Shown piece after piece: positions 9,490 through 14,790 of a stretch of 14,790 nt of DNA (within the stretch, counting starts at the first letter, position 1; each line of letters opens with the position of its first letter). The notes beneath the pieces were generated by a model. The model searched no databases, was not told the origin of the DNA, and saw only the letters and a program-made list of their open reading frames with translations. This DNA comes from Acidimicrobiia bacterium (GTDB lineage: Bacteria; Actinomycetota; Acidimicrobiia; Acidimicrobiales; Ilumatobacteraceae): contig RGSV01000009.1 of assembly GCA_010025655.1 (NCBI GenBank), positions 1-14,790 on the forward strand, written 5' to 3'. Made by a program: the position numbers and the translations under genes.

Positions 9490-10586
9490 TGCGAGCCATC
9501 ATAGAACGCACCGGTCTTGGTGCCCGATTCGACCTTGGTTCCCTCGGGCAAATGTGCGTAGGGTCCGACTTCGCAGCGCTCGCCAATCACCGAGTCGACC
9601 GCCGTCGTCTGCTCAACGCGACTGTGTGCGCCGACATCGGTGTTGTTGAGTCGTGCCGACGGCCCGATGGTGCAGTGGTCACCGACCACCGTATGACCCT
9701 GCAGGATGACACCGGGGTAGAGAGTGACGTCTCGACCGATGCGCACCGTCACGTCGATGAACGTCTGGCGCGGGTCGAGCATCGTTACTCCAGCCAAGAG
9801 CCAGGCGCGGTTGGTGCGCGCTCGCAATTCGCGTTCAGCTAACGCGAGTTGCCAGCGGTCGTTCACACCGTTGACTTCGACTGGGTCGGCTTGCACCGTG
9901 CCAACACGGTGTCCCATCGCTGCCAACACTTCCACTACGTCGGTCAGATAGAACTCGCCCTGGGCGTTGTTGTTCTGAATTCGCCGTAGTGCTGGGCCAA
10001 AGAGGCCGCGCTTGAACGCATAGATACTCGTGTTCACTTCGCCAATTGAGCGTTCGGCGGCTGAGGCATCGCGCTCTTCGACCACGCGTAGTACCCGATT
10101 GTCTTTGGCCCGCAACACTCGGCCATAGCCGTATGGTTCGTCAAGCACCGCGGTGAGCAGTGTCGCGGCATTGCCTGAGCGCTCGTGCTCGTCAACCAGC
10201 AGTTTGATGGTCTCGGGTCGTAGAAGCGGAGTATCACCAGGCATCACCACCACGGTCGACTCATCATCAAGATCAGCGTGCGTCACCCCGTCGAGCTCGT
10301 CGTGGGCTCGCAGGCCGACCATTGCGGCGTCACCCGTACCGCGCTGTTTGGCCTGCTCGGCAAATTCGACGAGCGCCCACTCGGGGGCATTGAGCCGCAC
10401 TTCATCTGACACGCGCTGGGCTCCGTGACCGATCACCAGCATCGTGCGTGAGACTCCAATCAGCTCGAGCGCGTGCACGGCATGCAACACCATCGGACGA
10501 CCGCAAATCGAGTGCAACGGCTTGGGTGTTTCGGAACGCATCCGCGTGCCTTGACCCGCGGCAAGCACGATGGCAACGGTCTTCAT
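9486..10586 (-). CDS. glmU: GlmU, N-acetylglucosamine-1-phosphate uridyltransferase with truncated acetyltransferase domain
   Basis: GlmU is a bifunctional cytoplasmic enzyme making UDP-GlcNAc for peptidoglycan. The ATG at 10586 gives MKTVAIVLAAGQGTRM, the pyrophosphorylase motif. QRGTGDA at 81-87, the metal-binding Asp in MPGDTPLL at 118, YGYGR near 154 and VNGVND at 238-243 complete an intact uridyltransferase domain. The left-handed beta-helix starts at about 268 and ends abruptly: KTGAFYDGSQ then TGA, 366 residues in total against the usual 450-490. About 90-100 residues carrying the acetyl-CoA site and catalytic histidine are missing. The usual arginine in 'LRPGT' is also replaced (HLPEGT at 345-350). 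YDGSQ resembles the NYDG motif that normally lies about 40 residues further on. The stop overlaps prs, so the natural 3' end may be retained with a block lost inside. Only uridyltransferase activity is expected. Confidence 0.88.
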   Translation of the reverse strand: MKTVAIVLAAGQGTRMRSETPKPLHSICGRPMVLHAVHALELIGVSRTMLVIGHGAQRVSDEVRLNAPEWALVEFAEQAKQRGTGDAAMVGLRAHDELDGVTHADLDDESTVVVMPGDTPLLRPETIKLLVDEHERSGNAATLLTAVLDEPYGYGRVLRAKDNRVLRVVEERDASAAERSIGEVNTSIYAFKRGLFGPALRRIQNNNAQGEFYLTDVVEVLAAMGHRVGTVQADPVEVNGVNDRWQLALAERELRARTNRAWLLAGVTMLDPRQTFIDVTVRIGRDVTLYPGVILQGHTVVGDHCTIGPSARLNNTDVGAHSRVEQTTAVDSVIGERCEVGPYAHLPEGTKVESGTKTGAFYDGSQ

Positions 10587-10673
10587 GGGCACCGTCGAGT
10601 GTCTTTCATGGGTGCGGCCGAGCGTCGGCATTGGCAACTGCGGCGTGCGAATTCGCCGTGGTTGCGTTCATCG

Positions 10674-10744
10674 TTCCGGGGAGAGGATTCGAACCCCTAT
10701 ATGCGGGACCAAAACCCGCTGTCCTGCCGTTGAACGACCCCGGA
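10674..10744 (-). tRNA. tRNA-Gln (anticodon UUG)
   Basis: A 71-nt cloverleaf can be folded completely. The acceptor stem is TCCGGGG/CCCCGGA with discriminator A. The D-arm is GTTC/GGAC with a 7-nt loop. The anticodon stem is GCGGG/CCCGC with loop TTTTGGT, which puts TTG at positions 34-36. The variable loop has 4 nt, and the T-arm is AGGGG/CCTCT with loop TTCGAAT and one G-U pair. CCA is not encoded. It lies upstream of glmU on the same strand, 87 bp from its start. Confidence 0.96.
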
Positions 10745-10750
10745 GTGTCG

Positions 10751-10769
10751 GTGGTGCATCTCGCACCAC
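10751..10769. repeat. 7-bp perfect inverted repeat between tRNA-Gln and bS22 gene
   Basis: GTGGTGC-ATCTC-GCACCAC forms a perfect dyad in the short divergent region between the tRNA 5' end (10744) and the start of the plus-strand bS22 gene. It precedes an AGGG at 10775 and a TAGCGT at 10779-10784 that could be a -10 box for bS22. It could therefore be an operator or a leader hairpin. No U-tract follows on either strand, which argues against an intrinsic terminator. The function is inferred from position only. Confidence 0.4.
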
Positions 10770-10794
10770 GATTCAGGGTAGCGTCGTGGCTCGC

Positions 10795-10890
10795 ATGGGA
10801 TCACTCGTCAAGCGTCGCCGCAAGCGAATGCGCAAGAAGAAGCACAAGAAGATGCTTCGTCGCACTCGCCACCAGCGCAACAGCAAGTAA
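10795..10890 (+). CDS. small basic ribosomal protein bS22 (AURKAIP1/COX24 domain)
   Basis: A 31-residue, extremely basic peptide (MGSLVKRRRKRMRKKKHKKM, then LRRTRHQRNSK). It matches the actinobacterial AURKAIP1/COX24-domain family, identified as bS22 in mycobacterial ribosomes, where the canonical form begins MGSVIKKRRKRM. It should bind rRNA in the 30S subunit. The ATG at 10795 matches the family start. An in-frame GTG at 10786 would add VAR, and it has the better ribosome binding site (AGGG at 10775-10778, 7 nt spacing), so the true start is undecided. It is one of only two plus-strand genes here, divergent from tRNA-Gln and convergent with ispE. It is short enough to be missed by gene callers. 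Confidence 0.88.
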   Translation: MGSLVKRRRKRMRKKKHKKMLRRTRHQRNSK

Positions 10891-10896
10891 CGCACC

Positions 10897-10911
10897 GCGG
10901 CTTCGGGCCGC
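10897..10911. terminator. possible bidirectional hairpin between bS22 and ispE
   Basis: A perfect 5-bp stem GCGGC/GCCGC with the stable-type loop TTCGG lies 6 bp after the bS22 stop and about 60 bp after the convergent ispE stop on the other strand. Its position between converging genes fits a terminator. It lacks a U-tract on both strands, so the call is weak. Confidence 0.3.
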
Positions 10912-10970
10912 TTCATGCGACGTATCTCGTGTGGCGCATCGTCGCACGCGGATTCTTCGCGACCAGCCGT

Positions 10971-11395
10971 TCAGCCGTTCGTCGTCGCAATCACCGTCGC
11001 GTCGGGCAACGCAGCAGCGATGTCGTGGTTGCCGAGCACGAACCACGTCGCCCCACTGCCCGCCAAGGTTGGTGACACGCCGGCGGCCTCGCTGAGCCAC
11101 CACCGAGACCTCCGCCACTCGGAATCTGCTTGTCAATTGCCACACCAGCCGAACGCCCGACCAGTCGCAGTGCGCGGGCCACCAAGTTGTCGTCGCTGGC
11201 GGGCACTCCATCGGCGAACGGACCTTCAATCTGCACGCCATGGCCCGCCGGGTCGATGGTGACCGTGTCGTGCAGGGCGAGCGTGGCCATGTCGGCATCG
11301 ATGAGGTGATAGCCATCGGCACGTACGCCGACGACGCGCAGCCGCAACGTGAGTTTGGCGTGTGCGGCGAGCACCACGCGGCCACCTGTTGTCAT
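10971..11395 (-). pseudogene. ispE: 4-diphosphocytidyl-2-C-methyl-D-erythritol kinase, internally deleted and frameshifted
   Basis: IspE phosphorylates CDP-methylerythritol in the MEP isoprenoid pathway (GHMP kinase family). The ATG at 11395 overlaps the rsmA stop (ATGA) and opens a good N-terminal half. AHAKLTLRLRVVGVRADGYH carries the catalytic-region lysine, and the ATP-binding motif PSGGGLGGGSA ends at about residue 102. At about 11090 the coding moves to another frame and continues with 39 codons, EAAGVSPTLAGSGATWFVLG to a stop at 10971-10973, which is the conserved glycine-rich C-terminal motif of IspE. About 140 of some 285 residues are absent. The upstream frame instead terminates at 10991. 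The missing part includes the catalytic aspartate region, so this form should be inactive. Both ends are in the right order and place, so one block has been lost, with a length not divisible by three. Confidence 0.9.
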
Positions 11396-12228
11396 GTTGT
11401 GCCGCCTGTTCGCGACGCCACGGCGTCAGCGAGCCGCGCCCACTCGGTCAGGCTCAACTCTTCGGCCCGCGCTTCAGGGTTCACGCCAGCACGGGCGAAG
11501 TCGTCAGCCATCACTGCGCCATCAAGCGCTCTGCGCAACATCTTTCGGCGCGTGGCAAAACCTTGACGCACGAGACCGAAGAGTACGTCACGATCAGAGG
11601 TGACTGCGGGCTGTGCACGCCGTTCAATCTCGACCAAGCTCGACGCAACGCGCGGTCGCGGCAAGAACACTGCCGACGACACTTCGCCAACGATGCGGGC
11701 GGTTGCCCAATATGACACCTTCACGCTGAGCGCACCGAACGCCTCGGTGCGCGGCGCAGCCACGAAGCGCTGCGCAACTTCCTTCTGCACCATTACCAGC
11801 AGTCGTCGCACTTGCGGAACGAAGTCGAGCAGGTCGGCGACGAGTGGTGTTGCGACGTTGTAGGGCAGGTTTGCGACGACCGTCCACGAATCGGCGGCAG
11901 CGAGCAGCTGTGACCACTCGACACGCATCGCATCGTCATGCACGAGTCGCACATTGGCGCGACCCGCAAGCGTCTCGTGCAGTGCAGCGACAAGACCAGA
12001 GTCAATCTCGAGTGCCGTGACCTGTGCGCCAGTGTCAGAAAGTGCCAATGTGAGAGCACCGAGACCTGCACCGATCTCCAACACGTGGTCGCCCTGGCTG
12101 ACGCGCGCGAGCGTGGCGATACGTCGCACGGTCTCAGGTTCGACGACAAAGTTCTGCCCGAACGAGCGCCGTGGCGCCAACCCGTGACGGGTGAGCAGCT
12201 CCGAGGTCTGCGACCGAGTGAGGGTCAC
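11392..12228 (-). CDS. rsmA: 16S rRNA dimethyladenosine transferase RsmA/KsgA
   Basis: A complete 278-residue SAM-dependent methyltransferase that dimethylates two adjacent adenines near the 3' end of 16S rRNA, a late step of 30S assembly. Motifs are GQNF at 24-27, the SAM-binding EIGAGLGALT at 51-60, ALEID at 72-76, the catalytic NLPYNVATPL at 120-129 (the NLPY motif) and FLPRPRVASSLVE in the C-terminal part. The GTG at 12228 gives VTLTRSQTSELLTRHGLAPR. It overlaps the preceding stop as GTGA, while its own TGA overlaps the ispE ATG. A longer frame to 12417 is rejected because it runs through the upstream gene and is not KsgA-like. The tatD-x-ksgA-ispE order is characteristic of actinobacteria. 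Confidence 0.96.
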   Translation of the reverse strand: MTLTRSQTSELLTRHGLAPRRSFGQNFVVEPETVRRIATLARVSQGDHVLEIGAGLGALTLALSDTGAQVTALEIDSGLVAALHETLAGRANVRLVHDDAMRVEWSQLLAAADSWTVVANLPYNVATPLVADLLDFVPQVRRLLVMVQKEVAQRFVAAPRTEAFGALSVKVSYWATARIVGEVSSAVFLPRPRVASSLVEIERRAQPAVTSDRDVLFGLVRQGFATRRKMLRRALDGAVMADDFARAGVNPEARAEELSLTEWARLADAVASRTGGTT

Positions 12229-12743
12229 CAGGTGAGCGCGACAGGAATCGGCGCGTTGACGAGGTCTGAGAGCTCGACGAAGAGCCGCGTGTGCAAGACA
12301 ATTACGACATTGGCGGGCGTCGAGGGCATCATCACATTTGAACACGCAATCGAGCGGCCGTTGTCGAGGTTCTTCACCACGAGCGTCACACCATAGGGCG
12401 CACCCGGCGCATTGCACACGGTCGGTGGTGCGCCGTTGAAGCTGCTGAAGGTTCCCTTGCCTTCGAGACGACTGCCTTGGTTGCTCGGATACGAGATCAC
12501 TGCGGTGCCGGTGGGTGCGACGCCGGCCGGACCCTCAAGAAACACTGGTGCGGGCGGTTCGCTCGTCTCGCTCGCGCTGCCTCGCACCTCGACGCCAGCT
12601 GCGGCAACGGTGGCAACTTCGGCCTGTGGTGCTCCGCGCGTAAAGAACAAGACCGCCGGCACGCTGACGAGCGTCAGCAATCCCACCAGCGTGATGCGGC
12701 GTCGGTCAGTGACGTTGAGAAACACTCGCACGACTCCATTCAC
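12225..12743 (-). CDS. membrane-anchored RlpA-like double-psi beta-barrel protein
   Basis: A 172-residue protein with a basic N-terminus, one hydrophobic segment at about residues 18-36 (ITLVGLLTLVSVPAVLFF) and a Pro/Ala/Glu linker. The C-terminal domain spans about 77-172. TGTAVISYP, CNAPGAPYGVTLVVKNLDNGRSIAC and the ending VELSDLVNAPIPVALTW follow the RlpA/expansin-like DPBB pattern ('LPFGTxVxVTNLxNGRSVxC ... DLS'). The motif around the usual catalytic aspartate (DRGP/DR) is not visible; SNVMMPSTPAN stands in its place. It is probably a cell-wall-binding or structural protein rather than a lytic enzyme, which is an inference. Two cysteines could form a disulfide. It sits in the slot between tatD and ksgA where M. 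tuberculosis has rpfB, a wall-remodelling factor. The start is GTG, 42 bp after tatD, with no clear ribosome binding site. Confidence 0.75.
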   Translation of the reverse strand: MNGVVRVFLNVTDRRRITLVGLLTLVSVPAVLFFTRGAPQAEVATVAAAGVEVRGSASETSEPPAPVFLEGPAGVAPTGTAVISYPSNQGSRLEGKGTFSSFNGAPPTVCNAPGAPYGVTLVVKNLDNGRSIACSNVMMPSTPANVVIVLHTRLFVELSDLVNAPIPVALTW

Positions 12744-12785
12744 GAAGCGGTTGGTAATTGAGCTGGAATGCGGGGGATACTGACG

Positions 12786-13586
12786 CTACCGAGCGATACC
12801 GGGGAAGGCGGCGTGCGCATTCTCCACGGTGACTCGGGCGATGTCGGCAAGATGTTCGCCGCGTACCTGGGCGAGACACTCGCCGATGTGGTGCACGTGG
12901 GCGGGCTCGTTCTCTTTGCCGCGGTGCGGTACGGGTGCCAGCCACGGTGCATCGGTTTCGGTGAGCAACTTTTCGGCGGGGCAGAACTGTGCGGCACGAC
13001 GAATGTCATCGGCCTTGTTAAAGGTGACGATGCCCGAAAACGACAACCACGCACCGCGTCGCACGGCTTCACGTGCTTCAGCGACGTCGCCGGTGAAACA
13101 ATGAAAAACCGTTCGCTCAGGCATGCCCTCGGCATCAAGCACGTCAAACGTGTCGGGCCACGCATTGCGAGTGTGAATCACAAGTGTGAGATCGAGCTGT
13201 TTGGCGAGAGCAATTTGTTGGGCAAACACCGCGCGCTGAACATCACGGTCTGAGTGGTCGTAGTAGAAGTCGAGACCACATTCGCCGATGGCGACGATTC
13301 GCTTCGAGCGCAGATCGTCGGGCGATGCTCCACTGACGTATGGCGCGATGGTGTCGAAGCCGAGTTTGGCATCGTGCGGGTGCAAGCCGACGGTCGCCCA
13401 CACATTGTGGTGCCGGGCGGCGATGTCGAGCGCCAGTCGTGTGGTGTCGGCATCGGTGCCGATGACGATCACCTTGGTGACGTCGTGGGCCAACGCATTG
13501 GCGATCGAGCCGTCAGCACCACCTGGCGTGCGCTCGTCATACACGTGACAATGCGTGTCAACCCAGGTCGGGGCGCTGCCGCTCAC
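12786..13586 (-). CDS. tatD: TatD-family metal-dependent hydrolase (DNase)
   Basis: A complete 266-residue amidohydrolase-superfamily protein; TatD enzymes are metal-dependent 3'-5' exonucleases implicated in DNA quality control. The metal ligands are all visible: H12 and H14 in DTHCHVYD, E102 in IGECGLDFYYD, H138 in LVIHTRNAW, H162 in VFHCFTGD and D212 in LLTETDAPWLAP. The GTG at 13586 is supported by an AGGG seven bases upstream. The gene begins 27 bp after metG, the usual actinobacterial metG-tatD arrangement, and is followed by the DPBB gene at 42 bp. Confidence 0.95.
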   Translation of the reverse strand: MSGSAPTWVDTHCHVYDERTPGGADGSIANALAHDVTKVIVIGTDADTTRLALDIAARHHNVWATVGLHPHDAKLGFDTIAPYVSGASPDDLRSKRIVAIGECGLDFYYDHSDRDVQRAVFAQQIALAKQLDLTLVIHTRNAWPDTFDVLDAEGMPERTVFHCFTGDVAEAREAVRRGAWLSFSGIVTFNKADDIRRAAQFCPAEKLLTETDAPWLAPVPHRGKENEPAHVHHIGECLAQVRGEHLADIARVTVENAHAAFPGIAR

Positions 13587-13613
13587 GCTTCGACCCTGCT
13601 CATGTGTCGCTGC

Positions 13614-14790
13614 TCACGACTTCTTGCGGGGGAAGAGCGGCTCACCCTTCTCGACGGTGAGACCACCCGGGTATCCGCCCCACGCAGCGTCACTGGGCAG
13701 TCGACGATCTTCGATACGACCGGGCAAGCCGATTCGCCGCCAGATTTCTTGGGTCGTCGATGGCAGCGCAGGGTTGGCGAGCAGCACCACGATGCGCAGT
13801 GCTTCGAGTGCGTCGCCCATCACGGCATCGACCGCGGCGCCCGCCGCCATCTTCCACGGTTCGTTTTGCTCAAGGTGCGCGTTGGTTGCACGAATCAAGT
13901 TCCACGCCGCGTCGAGTGCCTTGCTTGGTTGCACTGCGCGCCAGGCTGCGTCAGCGTCGCGCACCGCTGCCGCGGCGACTTCTGCCAGTGGCGAATCACT
14001 GCGCGGTGTGGGACCAATGCCGCCACATTTCTTCTCGACGACGGTCGCCACGCGCGCGGCGAGATTGCCGAGATTGTTGGCAAGGTCAGAGTTGTAGCGC
14101 GCTGTGAGACCCTCATACGTGAAGTCACCGTCGTTGCCATACGCAGTGTCGGCAAGCACGTAGTAGCGAAAACCATCGACACCGAACTCATCAATCAGGT
14201 CGAGCGGGCTCACGACGTTGCCGGTCGTCTTTGACATCTTCTCGCCGCCGACGAGCAGGAACCCGCCTACCGCCCAGCCCTTCGGCGGCTCAAGACCTGC
14301 CGACATCAACATCGCCGGCCAATACACGCAGTGAAAGCGAATGATGTCTTTGCCGATGAAGTGCCAGTCGACTGGCCAGCGTGAAGCGAACCGCTCGGCG
14401 TCACTGCCGTAGCCATGGGCGGTGATGTAGTTGGCGAGCGCATCGAACCATACGTAGGCAACGTGATCTGCGTTCCACGGCAGGGGAATGCCCCACTTCA
14501 GTGACTTACGGCTGACCGAAAAGTCGTTGAGGCCGCCCTTGATGAACCCGAGCACTTCGTTGCGCCGAAAGTCGGGCACGATGGCGTCAGGGTGCTTGTC
14601 GTACCAGTCGAGAAGTCGTTGTTCGAATCGTGAGAGGCGGAAGAAGTAGTTCTCTTCTTCGACATAGTTGGCAGGAGTCTTGTGAATCGGACACTTGTCG
14701 CCTTCTAGTTCTTCGTCGGTGTAATACGCCTCACACGCCACGCAATAGCGACCCTTGTAGATATCGAGCTCGATGTCGCCTGCGTCATAA
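13614..14790 (-). CDS. metG: methionyl-tRNA synthetase, C-terminal part (cut by window edge)
   Basis: This frame is open to the right edge. It begins with YDAGDIELDIYKGRYC and gives about 391 residues of the C-terminal part of MetRS, which charges initiator and elongator tRNA-Met. Visible are the CP-domain zinc-knuckle ligands (CVAC, then CPIH), the substrate-pocket region YVWFDALANYITA, GKDIIRFHCVYWPAMLM, and the ATP-loop signature EKMSKTTGNVV, with Thr in place of the common KMSKS serine. The anticodon-binding helical domain follows, with AHLEQNEPWKMA. The protein ends FPRKKS, so it is the short form without the C-terminal tRNA-binding (EMAP/Trbp111-like) extension. The N-terminal Rossmann half with the HIGH motif lies outside the window. 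Confidence 0.96.
   Translation of the reverse strand, partial: YDAGDIELDIYKGRYCVACEAYYTDEELEGDKCPIHKTPANYVEEENYFFRLSRFEQRLLDWYDKHPDAIVPDFRRNEVLGFIKGGLNDFSVSRKSLKWGIPLPWNADHVAYVWFDALANYITAHGYGSDAERFASRWPVDWHFIGKDIIRFHCVYWPAMLMSAGLEPPKGWAVGGFLLVGGEKMSKTTGNVVSPLDLIDEFGVDGFRYYVLADTAYGNDGDFTYEGLTARYNSDLANNLGNLAARVATVVEKKCGGIGPTPRSDSPLAEVAAAAVRDADAAWRAVQPSKALDAAWNLIRATNAHLEQNEPWKMAAGAAVDAVMGDALEALRIVVLLANPALPSTTQEIWRRIGLPGRIEDRRLPSDAAWGGYPGGLTVEKGEPLFPRKKS

Noticed and set aside
10775..10811. tRNA-Gln promoter with TTGACG (10806-10811) and TACCCT (10775-10780) on the minus strand
   Set aside because: The spacing is 25 bp, too long for a housekeeping sigma factor promoter, and the -35 box lies inside bS22 coding sequence.
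10801..11385. 194-codon minus-strand open frame over ispE
   Set aside because: It is in a frame different from both ispE parts, shows no similarity to known domains and runs antisense through bS22.
10971..11395. ispE, rplY and eno as simple single-base frameshifts
   Set aside because: A one-base error would leave the missing protein readable in another frame. Here the coding sequence itself is absent.
13254..14234. 326-codon plus-strand open frame
   Set aside because: It is antisense to the well-conserved metG and tatD coding regions, has no recognisable domain and reflects GC-rich codon structure.

Overview
The window reads as a core chromosomal segment of a high-GC actinobacterium, most likely a member of the Acidimicrobiia. 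That class call rests on protein flavour and gene content and is an inference. The gene order matches the Mycobacterium tuberculosis block Rv1007c to Rv1024 (metG, tatD, rpfB slot, ksgA, ispE, glmU, prs, rplY, pth, mfd, mazG, lpqU slot, eno, ftsB-like). Here nearly all of it is packed on the minus strand. No mobile element, CRISPR array, phage gene or defence system is visible, and no stretch over 300 bases lacks a gene.

Reading the minus strand from the right edge: metG (cut by the window edge), tatD, a membrane-anchored double-psi beta-barrel protein in the slot usually held by rpfB, rsmA/ksgA, ispE, a tRNA-Gln(UUG), glmU, prs, rplY (bL25), pth, mfd, a SurA-like PPIase lipoprotein, a TP-methylase/MazG fusion and eno. 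Genes are nearly contiguous, with 4-nt start/stop overlaps at glmU/prs, rsmA/ispE and DPBB/rsmA. Two genes lie on the plus strand: a 31-codon bS22-type ribosomal protein between ispE and the tRNA, and an ftsB/divIC-like gene at the left edge.

The functions are housekeeping: translation (metG, rsmA, bL25, bS22, pth, tRNA-Gln), precursor supply (PRPP, UDP-GlcNAc, isoprenoids, glycolysis), DNA repair and nucleotide sanitation (mfd, mazG), and envelope or division (ftsB, SurA-like, DPBB).

The unusual part is structural. Four normally indispensable genes have lost a block without scattered mutations: eno stops being enolase after about 283 residues, ispE lacks about 140 internal residues, rplY lacks roughly 90, and glmU lacks the end of its acetyltransferase domain. 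Everything around them is intact. For eno, the plus-strand ftsB and a possible enolase C-terminal tail at bases 2-28 suggest a local inversion of the eno-3'/ftsB block rather than a simple deletion. Clean block losses in several essential genes of one contig point first to an assembly or consensus artefact. If confirmed in reads, they would be biologically striking. I found no convincing novel multi-gene system.
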